Assembly (NCBI GenBank): GCA_011523655.1
Contig: WTGH01000044.1
Location: forward strand, 1-64,000
From: Rhodospirillaceae bacterium
Lineage (GTDB): Bacteria; Pseudomonadota; Alphaproteobacteria; Bin65
DNA length: 64,000 bases
Direction: 5' to 3'
Below, piece by piece: positions 56,021 to 64,000 of this stretch (position 1 is its first letter; every line of letters begins with the position of its first letter). The notes under the pieces were generated by a model. That model saw nothing but the letters and a program-made list of their open reading frames with translations, did no database searches and was not told where the DNA came from. A program made the translations under genes and the position numbers.

Positions 56021-56866
56021 CTACCGGATTTCCAGCTTCGACAGCCGCGCGCGGGCGATGCCGTAGCGCGTCTTGAGCGCCATCTCGACGGGCAGCCAGA
56101 TGCCGGCCTTCTCCAGCCGGACGACCCACATCTTGAGCGGGTGCAGCTTCGGCACCTCCTTGAAATGGCGGGTGCGGAAGCCGGCCACGCGTTTGGCGTG
56201 GAGCAGGCAGACGGTCGCCTTGCGGGGCAGCTTGTGGCCTTTCACGCGCAGGGCCTTGCCGTAGCGATGGAAGCTCAGGTGGATATCGATCCGGCGCCGG
56301 CCTTCGAACATGCTGGCTTCGTATTTGCAGGGCGGCCCGCCGCGCGGCACGACCAGGCCGTTGAGCAAGGCGGTGAGCGGATCGACGGTCCCGCGCTGCA
56401 TGTCCGCCGGCACCGTCTTGCGCTTGCTCTTCGGCTCCGGCGGTTCGATCCGTGTGGCGATGTCGCCCGCCGGGGTCCAGGCCATCGATACGGTGCGGTA
56501 ACCGCCCCGCTTCATGAGGTAACGCTGGTGCATCGTTTCCGGCACCATGAGAGCGCCGTCGACGCGCCCGGCGCTGCGCCAGAAGGTTCGATTCTTGGCC
56601 AGAGCTTCGACGACGCCGGTGCTGCGCGCGTCGAACTCCGCCGTATAGCGGCCGTCCGCGATGTCGGTCCGGAACCGCACCCTGTAGATCGGCAGGCCGC
56701 CCCAGGTGACCGTCCACTTCACCGAGATCAGGCGGTCGGCGAGCGCTGTGTCGCCCGCGGCGGCGGTGGCGGCCGGCGCGGCGGCGGCGCTCGCGACCGC
56801 TGCCAGCAGGCACAGGCCCGCGGCGCCCGGGCGCGGCCTCGGCATTCCGGTTCCCGGCCGGCGCAT
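56021..56866 (-). CDS. DUF3108-family exported protein
   Basis: About 281 residues. The signal peptide GAAGLCLLAAVASAAAAPA precedes a beta-rich domain: VKWTVTWGGLPIYRVRFRTDIADGRYTAEFDARSTGVVEAL, interrupted here only for length, is characteristic of DUF3108. The C-terminal KMWVVRLEKAGIWLPVEMALKTRYGIARARL fits the family ending. Function unknown, presumably periplasmic. An alternative GTG at 56941 would add an Arg/Gly repeat encoded by the tandem repeat at 56871. Starts are therefore uncertain. Confidence 0.75.
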   Translation of the reverse strand: MRRPGTGMPRPRPGAAGLCLLAAVASAAAAPAATAAAGDTALADRLISVKWTVTWGGLPIYRVRFRTDIADGRYTAEFDARSTGVVEALAKNRTFWRSAGRVDGALMVPETMHQRYLMKRGGYRTVSMAWTPAGDIATRIEPPEPKSKRKTVPADMQRGTVDPLTALLNGLVVPRGGPPCKYEASMFEGRRRIDIHLSFHRYGKALRVKGHKLPRKATVCLLHAKRVAGFRTRHFKEVPKLHPLKMWVVRLEKAGIWLPVEMALKTRYGIARARLSKLEIR

Positions 56867-56870
56867 ACCT

Positions 56871-56926
56871 CGTCCTGCCCCGATTCGTCCTGCCCCGATT
56901 CGTCCTGTCCCGACTCGTCCTGTCTT
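56871..56926. repeat. 15-base tandem repeat
   Basis: Nearly four units of CGTCCTGCCCCGATT, the last two with C/T changes. The 15-base period keeps frame and would encode RIGAG repeats at the N-terminus of the DUF3108 protein if translation began at GTG 56941. Otherwise it is untranslated leader. Confidence 0.85.
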
Positions 56927-57192
56927 GCGCGGGTCCGTCACTTCGGCGCCCTCTTTCCGGTAGTGCGGCGGCACCCTACGCCCTCGCCGGCGCGGCGGCA
57001 ATCGCCCGGCCGGGCGCCCCTGGAATTCGCTGCGGGGCGCCGCCGGACCGGACAGCGCAGCATGCCGACTCCAACGCCGCCGGGCTTGATTTCCGTCGGC
57101 CGGCTGCGTATGTAGGCGCTCTGCCGGGCCGCCGGAAGGCGGAACCCGGCGTTTACTTTGTTCGCCGAAAAAATTTCCGACGGAGCGGGATC

Positions 57193-57489
57193 ATGGCGCG
57201 GCGCTGCAGCATCACCGGCACGGGCGTTCAGGCCGGCAACAATGTCAGCCATTCGCAGCGCAAGACGCGGCGGCGCTTCCTGCCCAACGTCCACAAGACC
57301 TCGCTCTACAGCGAGGCGCTCGGCCGCACGGTGCGGCTCAAGCTCTCGGCGAGCGGCATCCGCACCATCGAGCACAAGGGCGGGCTGGACGCCTATCTCA
57401 CCGCCACCGCCGACAAGAAGCTGACCGACGAGGCCATCCGCCTGAAGAAGCAGATCGCAAAGGCCAGGGCGGCAGCGGCAGCCGGCTAG
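57193..57489 (+). CDS. rpmB: 50S ribosomal protein L28
   Basis: 98 residues. MARRCSITGTGVQAGNNVSHSQRKTRRRF is the conserved L28 start. LPNVHKTSLYSEALGRTVRLKLSASGIRTIEHKGGLDAYL is typical of alphaproteobacteria. A cysteine at position 5 remains, but the full zinc set is absent, as usual in this group. A small coiled-coil gene follows after 3 bases. Confidence 0.96.
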   Translation: MARRCSITGTGVQAGNNVSHSQRKTRRRFLPNVHKTSLYSEALGRTVRLKLSASGIRTIEHKGGLDAYLTATADKKLTDEAIRLKKQIAKARAAAAAG

Positions 57490-57492
57490 GGC

Positions 57493-57735
57493 GTGAGCGC
57501 TACAACCGAAATCGACACTGCGCTTCGCGACTTGGCGCATATGCACTTCCGTGCGATCCGACAGGAGCTCGACGCGCTTCGCCGGGAGATTCCGGAAATC
57601 CGAGCCGGTCTGGCAGGCATCCGCCAGCACATGTCCGGACTCATGGCCAGCGACGCTGCTCATGAGAGCACGATCGCGACCATTCAGACACGCCTCGACC
57701 GTATCGAACGGCGCCTCGAAATTTCGGATAGCTGA
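57493..57735 (+). CDS. Small coiled-coil protein, unknown
   Basis: 80 residues from GTG. The sequence is helical with heptad-like spacing (IDTALRDLAHMHFRAIRQELDALRREIPEIRAGL, IATIQTRLDRIERRL). No domain is recognised. It starts 3 bases after the rpmB stop, which suggests co-transcription, but the ribosome site is weak. Codon choice looks like the genome's, so a real gene is likely but not certain. Confidence 0.5.
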   Translation: MSATTEIDTALRDLAHMHFRAIRQELDALRREIPEIRAGLAGIRQHMSGLMASDAAHESTIATIQTRLDRIERRLEISDS

Positions 57736-57786
57736 CCGGCGCAATCGAAGACCGGGCCAGGCGATCGACTCCGTCGGAATTCGGCC

Positions 57787-58797
57787 CTACCGCATCTCGA
57801 ACATCAACAGCAGGGTGCTCTGGAGCGGGTTGAAGTTGTCGTCGCTCAGGATGTAGAGCACGGTTTTGCCGTTCGGGCCGCGCCGGGCCGCGATTCCTTC
57901 GAAATTGTCGACCGTCATCGACGGCGCGAGGTGCAGGAGTTCCCGGCCGCGGACGGTCCCGCCCGGCGCGACCGCGTTGCGGGGGACCAGGGCGATGCGC
58001 GCCGAAACCCCGGTTGCCGGCGTGTAGTGCCGTTCGAGCACGGCGATGTCGCCGTCCGGCAGCACCGTCGCATCGGTCGGCCGGAACCCGCCGCTGCGCG
58101 CGTAGGTGAACGGCCGCCAGCGCTCCTGCCGCCCGATCCAGCCGGCGTAAGCGCCGCCGTCGACGCGCAAATTCTCGGTCAGGAGGAACAACCGGCCGGA
58201 ACCGATATGCGCAAGGGTCTCTGCGCCGCCGTTCGACGGCGCGCCTGCGAGGCCTTCGGGTGCAGGCCGGAGCGCCGGCCGCGCGGCCAGCGGGTTCGGC
58301 GCGGCGGGATAGCGCAAGATCCGGTGGCGGCGCTCGAAGGCGACCAGGGCCGAGCCGTCCGGCAGAAGGGCCAGCGCCTCGGCGTCGGCGTTGAGGCCGC
58401 GGAGCGGTTTGCCGTTCCGGCCGTGCAGCGGACCGATCCGGCCGTCGCCGAGTCCCGACAGGCGGCCCGCCGCGTCATAGCGAATCCGGGCGCGCAGCCA
58501 AGCGCCGCGGTCGGAAATCGCCGTGAGATGCGCGCCGTCCCGGCTCACCGCAAGCCCCGAGAAACCGCCGAACCGCGGGTCCGGCGAGCGGACTGCGAGA
58601 CCGCCGCGATAGAGCAGCGCGCCGGCCCGGACCTGCCCTTCGTTCTCCGGATTGAGCGGGACGGCTTCGGCCGCCAGGAAAACGGTCTCGTCCGCGGCCC
58701 CAGCAGTCGAAACCGCAGCCGGAACCGCAGCCGCCAGGACGGCCGGGACAACGAGCGCGGCCCGCAGGACCCGCCGGATCGAAGCCCACCGGCTCAC
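57787..58797 (-). CDS. Exported esterase-like / phytase-like domain protein
   Basis: 336 residues. Signal peptide WASIRRVLRAALVVPAVLAAAVPAAVSTAGA. The domain contains FGGFSGLAVSRDGAHLTAISDRG, LNADAEALALLPDGSALVAFERRHRI, ETLAHIGSGRLFLLTEN and NFEGIAARRGPNGKTVLYILSDDNF, the repeating motifs of the 'esterase-like activity of phytase' (DUF4403-unlike, beta-propeller) family. Biochemical role uncertain. The GTG at 58797 has GGAGG 9 bases ahead and yields a clean signal, so it is preferred to ATG 58836. Confidence 0.82.
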   Translation of the reverse strand: MSRWASIRRVLRAALVVPAVLAAAVPAAVSTAGAADETVFLAAEAVPLNPENEGQVRAGALLYRGGLAVRSPDPRFGGFSGLAVSRDGAHLTAISDRGAWLRARIRYDAAGRLSGLGDGRIGPLHGRNGKPLRGLNADAEALALLPDGSALVAFERRHRILRYPAAPNPLAARPALRPAPEGLAGAPSNGGAETLAHIGSGRLFLLTENLRVDGGAYAGWIGRQERWRPFTYARSGGFRPTDATVLPDGDIAVLERHYTPATGVSARIALVPRNAVAPGGTVRGRELLHLAPSMTVDNFEGIAARRGPNGKTVLYILSDDNFNPLQSTLLLMFEMR

Positions 58798-58935
58798 GGT
58801 GTTGTGCCTCCGTCCTGTCGCAATTCCGTGCGACATTTGCCTGAGTACCCGGCCTGAGTACCGGACTTGAGTATCAGACGCCCGCGAACCGCCGCTTCCG
58901 GCGAGGCGCGGGGCCGCAACCGGAGGGGTTCTATC

Positions 58936-59712
58936 ATGACCGTTCATCGCCGCAATGTCCTCAAGGGCGCCGCCGCGCTGCCGCTGTCCGCCATTCTGGC
59001 CGACGCCTCGATCACCGCCGCCGTCGCCGCCGGGCTCGACACCGTGTCGATAAAGACCGGCAGCGGGCGGAGCGTCAGCGCCGCGCTTGCCCTGCCGGCC
59101 GCGCAGAAGGCGCCGGCCCTGGTGCTGATCCACGAATGGTGGGGCCTCAACGACCAGATCAAGGCGGTCGCCGCCGACTATGCCCGGGCCGGCTATGTCG
59201 CGCTGGCGATCGACCTCTACGGCGGCAAGGTCGGCAAGACGCCGGGCGAGGCGCAGGCGCTGATGCGCGCGATGATGAAGGACCCGAAGGCCGGCTTCGA
59301 GACCTGCGGCGCCTGGATCGACTGGCTGAACGCGCATCCGCGCTCGACCGGCAAGACCGGCACCGTCGGCTGGTGCTTCGGCGGCGCCTGGTCGCTCAAC
59401 GCCTCGATCGCCCGGCCGGTCGACGCCACGGTGATCTATTACGGCCATGTGCTGCGTAGCGCCGATCAGCTCAAGAAGCTGAAGGGCCCGGTCATGGGGC
59501 ATTTCGCGAAACGGGACCGGTTCATCGACGCGAAGATGGTCGCGTCTTTCGAGAAGACGATGGCGGCCGCCGGCAAGAAGGACTCGCTCCAGGTCTTCTG
59601 GTACGACGCCGACCACGCCTTCGCCAACCCGTCCGGCGGCCGGTTCGACGAGGCGGCCTCCAAACTCGCCTGGTCGCGCACGGCGGATTTTTTCGGGAAG
59701 ACACTGAAGTAG
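58936..59712 (+). CDS. Dienelactone hydrolase family protein, Tat-exported
   Basis: 258 residues. MTVHRRNVLKGAAALPLSAIL has a twin-arginine signal. The active residues are Cys147 in GWCFGGAW, Asp194 in AKRDRFID and His227 in DADHAFANPSGGRF. LVLIHEWWGLNDQIKAVAADYARAGYVALAIDLYGG is the hallmark DLH start. Family members open cyclic ester rings in aromatic degradation, and this copy would act outside the cytoplasm. The ATG has CGGAGGGG ahead. Confidence 0.92.
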   Translation: MTVHRRNVLKGAAALPLSAILADASITAAVAAGLDTVSIKTGSGRSVSAALALPAAQKAPALVLIHEWWGLNDQIKAVAADYARAGYVALAIDLYGGKVGKTPGEAQALMRAMMKDPKAGFETCGAWIDWLNAHPRSTGKTGTVGWCFGGAWSLNASIARPVDATVIYYGHVLRSADQLKKLKGPVMGHFAKRDRFIDAKMVASFEKTMAAAGKKDSLQVFWYDADHAFANPSGGRFDEAASKLAWSRTADFFGKTLK

Positions 59713-59765
59713 TTGCGAAGCGGCGGCGCTTTCCGGGCACGACGAGCCGCAAGTTTCCGCTATCG

Positions 59766-59952
59766 GACGCTTTCCTATTCCTCCCCCTCTTCAGAGGGGG
59801 AGGCCCGGACAAGAATCGGGGTGGGGGTGCCGTGGTGCCCCTTTTTCCGTAGCGGGGCACGCACCGCCGGGCGGCTTTTCCGGCTCGAACGGCACGGCAC
59901 CCCCATCGACCTCGCTGTGCTCGGCCACTTCCCCCTCTGAAGAGGGGGAAGG
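59766..59952. repeat. Palindromic repeat, family B copy 1
   Basis: Two inverted-repeat hairpins bound the element: CCTCCCCCTCTTCAGAGGGGGAGG split around 59780-59803, and TTCCCCCTCTGAAGAGGGGGAA near 59929-59950. A GTGGGGGTGCC / GGCACCCCCAT pair lies between. The element fills the gap between the dienelactone hydrolase and M32 peptidase genes, which are convergent. It is related in inverted orientation to the copy at 62334-62474. Confidence 0.8.
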
Positions 59953-60039
59953 ACAAGTTTGCGGCGGCCTGGCCCTTTTCGCAGAGGAGTCCTTGGGGGA
60001 AGGGGTCCGCCCGGCCGGCACCGGGACGGCAAGTCCGGA

Positions 60040-61518
60040 TCAGAGGTAGCGCGCCGCCAGATGCGCCTTGAACGCCGCGGCGTCGAGCGGCCGTCCGGTG
60101 GCGCGTTCGATCAGGTGGCCGGTGCCGTAGAGCGATCCCTGTTCGTGGACGTTGGGGCCGAGCCAGCCATAGAGCGGTGCGAAATCGCCCTCGGCCAGCG
60201 CCGGCTCGATGCCGGTGTCCGCCGATTTCGCCGCTGCGTAAAGCTGGGCCGCGGCCATGGCGCCCAGCGTGTAGGTCGGAAAGTAGCCCCAAGCGCCGGA
60301 ATACCAGTGAATGTCCTGCAGGCAGCCCCGGCGGTCGTCCGGCGGCCGGATGCCGAGCAGCGCTTCCATCCCGTCGTTCCACGCGCCCGGCAGGTCTGCG
60401 AGCGGCAGGTCGCCGGCGAGCATCGCCGTCTCCAGCCGGTAGCGCAGGATGACATGGGCCGGGTAGGTGACCTCGTCGGCGTCGACCCGGATGAAACCGC
60501 GCTCGACCCGCGTGACGAGGGCGAGCAGGTTATCCGCGGACCAGGCCGGCCCCGCGCCGCCGAACGCCTCCGCCATCAGCGGCGCCGCCCAGGCCATGAA
60601 GGCCGCGCCGCGGCAGACCTGCATCTCGATCAACAGGGACTGGCTCTCGTGCAGCGTCATGCCGCGCGCCCGGCCGACCGGCTGGTGCCGCCAGCGCAGG
60701 GGAAGGCCGGCGGCGTATTGCGCATGGCCGGTCTCGTGCAGGACGGCGTAGAGGCCGGTCAGGAAGTCCGCTTCGTCGTAGCGGGTGGTGATGCGGATGT
60801 CGCCCGGCGCGCCGCCGGTGAACGGATGGTGGCTGACGTCGAGCCGGCCGCGGTCGAAATCGAAGCCGAGCGCATCCATGAAGCGGCGGCCGAGCGCCTC
60901 CTGCCGGCCGGCCGGGAACGGCCCTTCGATCTGTAGCGGCGGCCGCGCCGCCTGCCGCGCGATGGCCGCGTCGGTAAATCCCGGCAGGAAGGCCGCCAGA
61001 TCGTCGAACACCGGGTCGATGTCCGCCGCCCGGCCGCCGGGCTCGAAACCGTCCAGCAGGGCGTCGTACAGCGGCACGTCCAGCGCCGCGGCCAGGGCCT
61101 GCCCCGCTTCGACGGTGAGCGCGGCGACCTCTTCGAGGAGCGGCAGGACCGCGGCATAGTCCGACGCCGGCCGCGCGCTGCGCCAGGCCATCTCGCAGCC
61201 GGTGTGGGCGCGGCTCCGGGCCTCGACCAGGCGGGGCGGGATGGCGGCGCTGCGCACCCACTCGCGGCGCATCTCGCGCAGGTTGGCGGCCTGCCAGCCG
61301 TCCAGGGGTTCTTCCGCTGCCGCGTCCAGCAGGTCCGCCATGTCGTCTGCGGCGAGGATTTCGCGCGCCGCGAGCCCGAGCGCGGCCATCTGCTCGGCCC
61401 GGGCGTCGGCGCTGCCTTCGGGCATGACGACGGCACGGTCCCATCCGAGAATGCCGGCCGCGCTGCCGATCAGTGCGGCGCGCCGGAAGCGGTCCTCAAG
61501 GATGGCGTAGGCGCCCAC
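60040..61518 (-). CDS. Carboxypeptidase, M32 (Taq) family
   Basis: 492 residues. His261-Glu-x-x-His265 (LHETGHAQY) is the zinc motif. The surrounding blocks DIRITTRYDEADFLTGLYAVLHE, SQSLLIEMQVCRG, VTYPAHVILRYRLETAMLAGDLP and WSADNLLALVTRVERGFIRVDADE are standard for the M32 thermostable carboxypeptidases, which trim C-terminal residues in the cytoplasm. The start is GTG at 61518 (MGAYAILEDRFRRAA), right behind the SURF1 stop. An ATG-started frame reaching 62241 is a fusion across the gene boundary and was rejected. Confidence 0.92.
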   Translation of the reverse strand: MGAYAILEDRFRRAALIGSAAGILGWDRAVVMPEGSADARAEQMAALGLAAREILAADDMADLLDAAAEEPLDGWQAANLREMRREWVRSAAIPPRLVEARSRAHTGCEMAWRSARPASDYAAVLPLLEEVAALTVEAGQALAAALDVPLYDALLDGFEPGGRAADIDPVFDDLAAFLPGFTDAAIARQAARPPLQIEGPFPAGRQEALGRRFMDALGFDFDRGRLDVSHHPFTGGAPGDIRITTRYDEADFLTGLYAVLHETGHAQYAAGLPLRWRHQPVGRARGMTLHESQSLLIEMQVCRGAAFMAWAAPLMAEAFGGAGPAWSADNLLALVTRVERGFIRVDADEVTYPAHVILRYRLETAMLAGDLPLADLPGAWNDGMEALLGIRPPDDRRGCLQDIHWYSGAWGYFPTYTLGAMAAAQLYAAAKSADTGIEPALAEGDFAPLYGWLGPNVHEQGSLYGTGHLIERATGRPLDAAAFKAHLAARYL

Positions 61519-61523
61519 GCTGC

Positions 61524-62270
61524 CTAGGTGTCCGCCGCGCCGCGGCCCGCCCTGTTCTTGTTCGCGCGCCGGAAGCGGCGGTGCCACAGGATATAGACCG
61601 CGATGCCGATCAGGCTCAGCGAGAACCAGGTGATGGCATATTCCAGATGGGCGTTGCGCACCGTCACGCGGGTCTGGCCGCCGCGCGGCCAGCCGCCCGG
61701 CGCATCGGCCACGAGATCGGCGTAATAGGGCCGGACCGAGGTGAGGCCGGCGTGCCGCGCCATCTGTTGCAGGTCGAGGCGGAACCAGGCGTTTGCCGCC
61801 GGATCGTTGTCCGGCACGAAATAGCCCGCCGGCGCCGGCGTGCGGATCACGCCGACCAGGGCGACCCGCCCCGCGACCTGCCCGTCGCGCCGTGTCTCCG
61901 GATTGCGCCGCAGGCCGGGCACCCAGCCCCGGTTGACCAGGATCGTCCCGCCGCCCTCCAAACGGAACGGCGTGACGACCTGCACGCCGATCTCGCCCCG
62001 GCGCCGCGACCGGGCCGGCCGGTACATCTCCTTGCGGTGCAGGAAGACGCCGCTGAACCGGGCGCGCCGGAAGCTGTGGACCTCCGGGTCGAACGGCGCG
62101 GGCAGGGCATCGAGCACCGGCCGGGCGATCCGGGCCTGGCGCTCGGCGATCAGCCCTTCCTTCCAGGCCAGGCGCTGGACCTGCCAGACCCCGAGCCCGA
62201 AGGTCAGCGCGACCGCCGGCAGGGCGATCAGCGTCGGCCACAGCGCCGGCCGGAAGCCGAGGACGGTCAT
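61524..62270 (-). CDS. SURF1-family cytochrome oxidase assembly protein
   Basis: 248 residues. One hydrophobic helix near each end (TLIALPAVALTFGLGVWQVQRL and AITWFSLSLIGIAVYILW) brackets the periplasmic domain, which has LVNRGWVP, VPDNDPAANAWFRLDL and VRNAHLEYAITW. SURF1 helps heme a insertion into cytochrome oxidase. It lies in the cox11-coxIII-DUF983-SURF1 block. The ATG at 62270 was chosen; upstream bases belong to a repeat. Confidence 0.93.
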   Translation of the reverse strand: MTVLGFRPALWPTLIALPAVALTFGLGVWQVQRLAWKEGLIAERQARIARPVLDALPAPFDPEVHSFRRARFSGVFLHRKEMYRPARSRRRGEIGVQVVTPFRLEGGGTILVNRGWVPGLRRNPETRRDGQVAGRVALVGVIRTPAPAGYFVPDNDPAANAWFRLDLQQMARHAGLTSVRPYYADLVADAPGGWPRGGQTRVTVRNAHLEYAITWFSLSLIGIAVYILWHRRFRRANKNRAGRGAADT

Positions 62271-62333
62271 GGTCCCACCGCAGGAGGTGAGGCGAATCTC
62301 CCCCTCCCCTTGGGGGAGGGGGATTCGATCCGA

Positions 62334-62474
62334 TTCTTCCCCCTCTTCAGAGGGGGAAGTGGCCGAGCGCAGCGAGGTCGATGGGGGTGTCCGCGCGCAT
62401 GCAGGGCCGTGCCGGCGCCACCGCACCCCCACCTGACCTCCCCCTCTGAAGAGGGGGAGGAATAGGAAAGCGTC
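62334..62474. repeat. Palindromic repeat, family B copy 2
   Basis: TTCCCCCTCTTCAGAGGGGGAA opens the copy and CCTCCCCCTCTGAAGAGGGGG closes it, with CGAGGTCGATGGGGGTG inside. It is the reverse orientation of the copy at 59766-59952. A separate short hairpin of CCCCTCCCCTTGGGGGAGGGG lies just left, near 62300. It fills the gap between the SURF1 start and the DUF983 stop. Confidence 0.8.
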
Positions 62475-62540
62475 CGCCGGCGTCTGTCCCTTCTCCAAGG
62501 GGAGAGAGAAGCGGGCGGTTGCGCGTTTGCACAGCAGTTC

Positions 62541-62897
62541 CTAGCCGGCGGTGTCATAATCTTCGCGGCGGTGGCGGAATTGGAGGGCGATGAGCGTCGC
62601 CTTCAGGGGGCGGAGCAGCGCCACGGCGCCGCCCAGGGTGAGCGGCGTCCACAGCGCGGCATGAAGCCAGAGCGGCGGCCGGAAATGCACTTCGGCGAGT
62701 AGCGCCAGCCCGACCACGATCGCGCCCAAGAGCAGGATCGCGAAGACCGCCGGTCCGTCGCCCTCCTCATGGGCCCGCAGATCCTGCCCGCAGACTGCGC
62801 ATTCGGGAACGACCGTAAGGAAACCGCGGAACAGGGCGCCCCTTCCGCAGGCCGGGCACCGGCAACGGATGCCGGCGCCGAAGGGGGAAACGCTCAT
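62541..62897 (-). CDS. DUF983 family protein
   Basis: 118 residues. RCRCPACGRGALFRGFLTVVPECAVCGQDL gives two CxxC pairs that probably bind zinc. Two membrane helices follow (FAILLLGAIVVGLALLAEV and LWTPLTLGGAVALLRPL). DUF983 proteins regularly sit between coxIII and SURF1 in alphaproteobacteria and are assumed to aid oxidase assembly, as the context supports. The start could instead be GTG at 62903. Confidence 0.85.
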   Translation of the reverse strand: MSVSPFGAGIRCRCPACGRGALFRGFLTVVPECAVCGQDLRAHEEGDGPAVFAILLLGAIVVGLALLAEVHFRPPLWLHAALWTPLTLGGAVALLRPLKATLIALQFRHRREDYDTAG

Positions 62898-62933
62898 CTG
62901 CACCCGGCCGCCGCTTGCGCCCGGCGCCGTCGG

Positions 62934-63848
62934 TCAATGGAGGGCGACCGGCGCGCCCGCGCTGCCGACGACATAGACGAAGCAGAACAGGAACAGCCAG
63001 ACGACGTCGACGAAATGCCAGTACCAGGCCGCGGCTTCGAAGCCGAAATGATGATCGGGCTTGAAATGCCCCTTGATCGCCCGGAACAGGCAGACCGCCA
63101 GGAAGGCCGTCCCGACGATGACGTGGAAGCCGTGGAAACCCGTCGCCATGAAGAAGGCCGACGAATAGATGCCGCCGTTCGCGATCCGGGCGCCTTCCTC
63201 CGTCACCTTCTGGCCGCCTTCGATCAGCATGGCGAAGCTGAACGGCGCCTGGGAATATTCGATCGCCTGCAGGGCGGTGAAGCACAGGCCGAGGAAAACG
63301 GTGGCGGTCAGCCCCTGGATCAGCCCCTTGCGGTTGCCCTCCTTCAGCGCGTGGTGCGCCCAGGTCACCGTGCAGCCGGAGAGCAGCAGGACCATCGTGT
63401 TGAGCAGCGGCAGGTCCCAGGCGTCGAACACGCTGATATGCGAGGGCGGCCACTGGCCGCCGTTGGCCAGTTCGCGGGCATACATTTTCGCGGCTTCGCC
63501 GACCTGCACGCCGCCGTCGCCGAAGATGGCGCTGTCGAAGAAGGCCCAGAAGAAGGCCGCGAAGAACATCACCTCGGAGGCAATGAACAGGACCATGCCA
63601 TAGCGCAGGCCGAGCTGGACCACCTTGTTGTGGTAGCCGTCATGCTCGGCTTCGCGGATCACGTCGCGCCACCAGACATACATGGTGAACAGCAGGCCCA
63701 GGAAACCGGCGATCGAGATGTAGGGGCCGGTGACGCCGTGAATCCACAGGACCGCCCCGCCGAACAGGGCGAGCGCCGAGACGCCGCCGACGAAGGGCCA
63801 CGGGCTCGGATCCACCAGGTGATAGGGATGTTTGTGGGCTTCAGCCAT
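62934..63848 (-). CDS. ctaE: Cytochrome c oxidase subunit III
   Basis: 304 residues with seven transmembrane helices. [14 protein letters not shown] is the conserved start; [36 protein letters not shown] holds the core helix with its conserved glutamate. [12 protein letters not shown] and [14 protein letters not shown] are further signatures. It is a core subunit of the aa3-type oxidase. It follows cox11 by 54 bases. Confidence 0.97.
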   Translation of the reverse strand: MAEAHKHPYHLVDPSPWPFVGGVSALALFGGAVLWIHGVTGPYISIAGFLGLLFTMYVWWRDVIREAEHDGYHNKVVQLGLRYGMVLFIASEVMFFAAFFWAFFDSAIFGDGGVQVGEAAKMYARELANGGQWPPSHISVFDAWDLPLLNTMVLLLSGCTVTWAHHALKEGNRKGLIQGLTATVFLGLCFTALQAIEYSQAPFSFAMLIEGGQKVTEEGARIANGGIYSSAFFMATGFHGFHVIVGTAFLAVCLFRAIKGHFKPDHHFGFEAAAWYWHFVDVVWLFLFCFVYVVGSAGAPVALH

Positions 63849-63902
63849 GGTCGTTCGTTCTCCCCGGGCCCGGCGCAGCGCCGGACGTTCTGGTCCCGTG
63901 CG

Positions 63903-64000
63903 TCAGTTGCGGATCGCCCGTGCGGCGGTTTCGTCGCCTGTCCGGGCTACGTCCTCCGCCCTGTCGTCCCCCGAATCGCTCCCGACGGCGCGGAAGAAGG
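63903..64000 (-). CDS. Probable Cox11 (CtaG), C-terminus only
   Basis: The last 31 residues run in from the window edge. They begin FFRAVGSDSGDD and end ARAIRN then TGA. The opening FFRAV fits the end of the LSYTFF motif that closes Cox11. The position just upstream of subunit III is exactly where alphaproteobacteria encode this copper-delivery protein. The tail itself is not conserved, so the call depends on context. Confidence 0.6.
   Translation of the reverse strand, partial: FFRAVGSDSGDDRAEDVARTGDETAARAIRN

Noticed and set aside
59779-59803. CCTCCCCCTCTTCAGAGGGGGAGG as a plain terminator for the dienelactone hydrolase
   Set aside because: There is no T-run, and the same hairpin recurs in repeat family B, so it is better read as part of the repeat. 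It could still slow transcription.

Overview
The window reads as chromosomal DNA of a free-living, high-GC (about two-thirds by eye) alphaproteobacterium, probably in or near the Rhodospirillales. The evidence is a cox11-coxIII-DUF983-SURF1 oxidase block, a thiO-thiS-thiG operon behind a TPP riboswitch, gltBD, an hflK start divergent from mrp, and interspersed palindromic repeats of an alphaproteobacterial type. No rRNA, tRNA, CRISPR array, prophage or transposase gene was seen. Gene density is high, with many ATGA or near-zero junctions.

Layout. 1-3.3 kb: start of hflK, then mrp and two secreted CAP-domain proteins. 3.3-3.9 kb: an RHH/MazF toxin-antitoxin pair. 3.9-6.5 kb: a CobW-type GTPase directly downstream of a YtcJ-like amidohydrolase. 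6.7-10.8 kb: a two-gene RND efflux system. 10.9-17 kb: gltB-gltD. 17.5-22 kb: a GST, a GH3-like protein, a GmhB-like phosphatase and an AT-richer AAA ATPase of the DUF4143 type. 22.3-29 kb: a TRAP carboxylate transporter (dctP-dctQ-dctM) next to a class II aldolase, a PhyH-type dioxygenase and MmsA, which looks like a catabolic neighbourhood. 29-30.3 kb: a small variable patch with MazEF, a truncated amidohydrolase 3' end and a 71-residue protein. 30.3-37.7 kb: a second amidohydrolase divergent from a complete Dpp/Opp-type ABC importer. 37.7-42.2 kb: a membrane protein, a Tat-type aldo/keto reductase, a flavoprotein and an acyl-CoA dehydrogenase. 42.3-45.3 kb: the thiamine thiazole operon. 45.4-46.1 kb: a HigBA-like pair. 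46.2-52 kb: an alpha/beta hydrolase, UvrD/PcrA helicase, an MFS transporter and a PP2C phosphatase. 52.2-54.9 kb: a Rieske oxygenase alpha and beta pair with an SDR dehydrogenase. 55-59.7 kb: a lipoprotein between two copies of a repeat, a DUF3108 protein, rpmB, a small coiled-coil protein, an esterase-like protein and a dienelactone hydrolase. 60-64 kb: an M32 carboxypeptidase and the cytochrome oxidase block.

The less ordinary content is small-scale. There are three toxin-antitoxin modules, two with clear palindromic operators. There are two separate single-gene cassettes bounded by direct repeats (29.8-30.4 kb and 54.9-55.8 kb). Two palindromic repeat families sit between genes. Both solute-importer operons carry a strong hairpin between the binding-protein gene and the permease genes. 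thiO has no ATG, GTG or TTG in a usable position, and an ATT codon lies just after the riboswitch. The AAA/DUF4143 ATPase lies beside an AT-rich tract with iterons. I found no confident new multi-gene defence or biosynthetic system.
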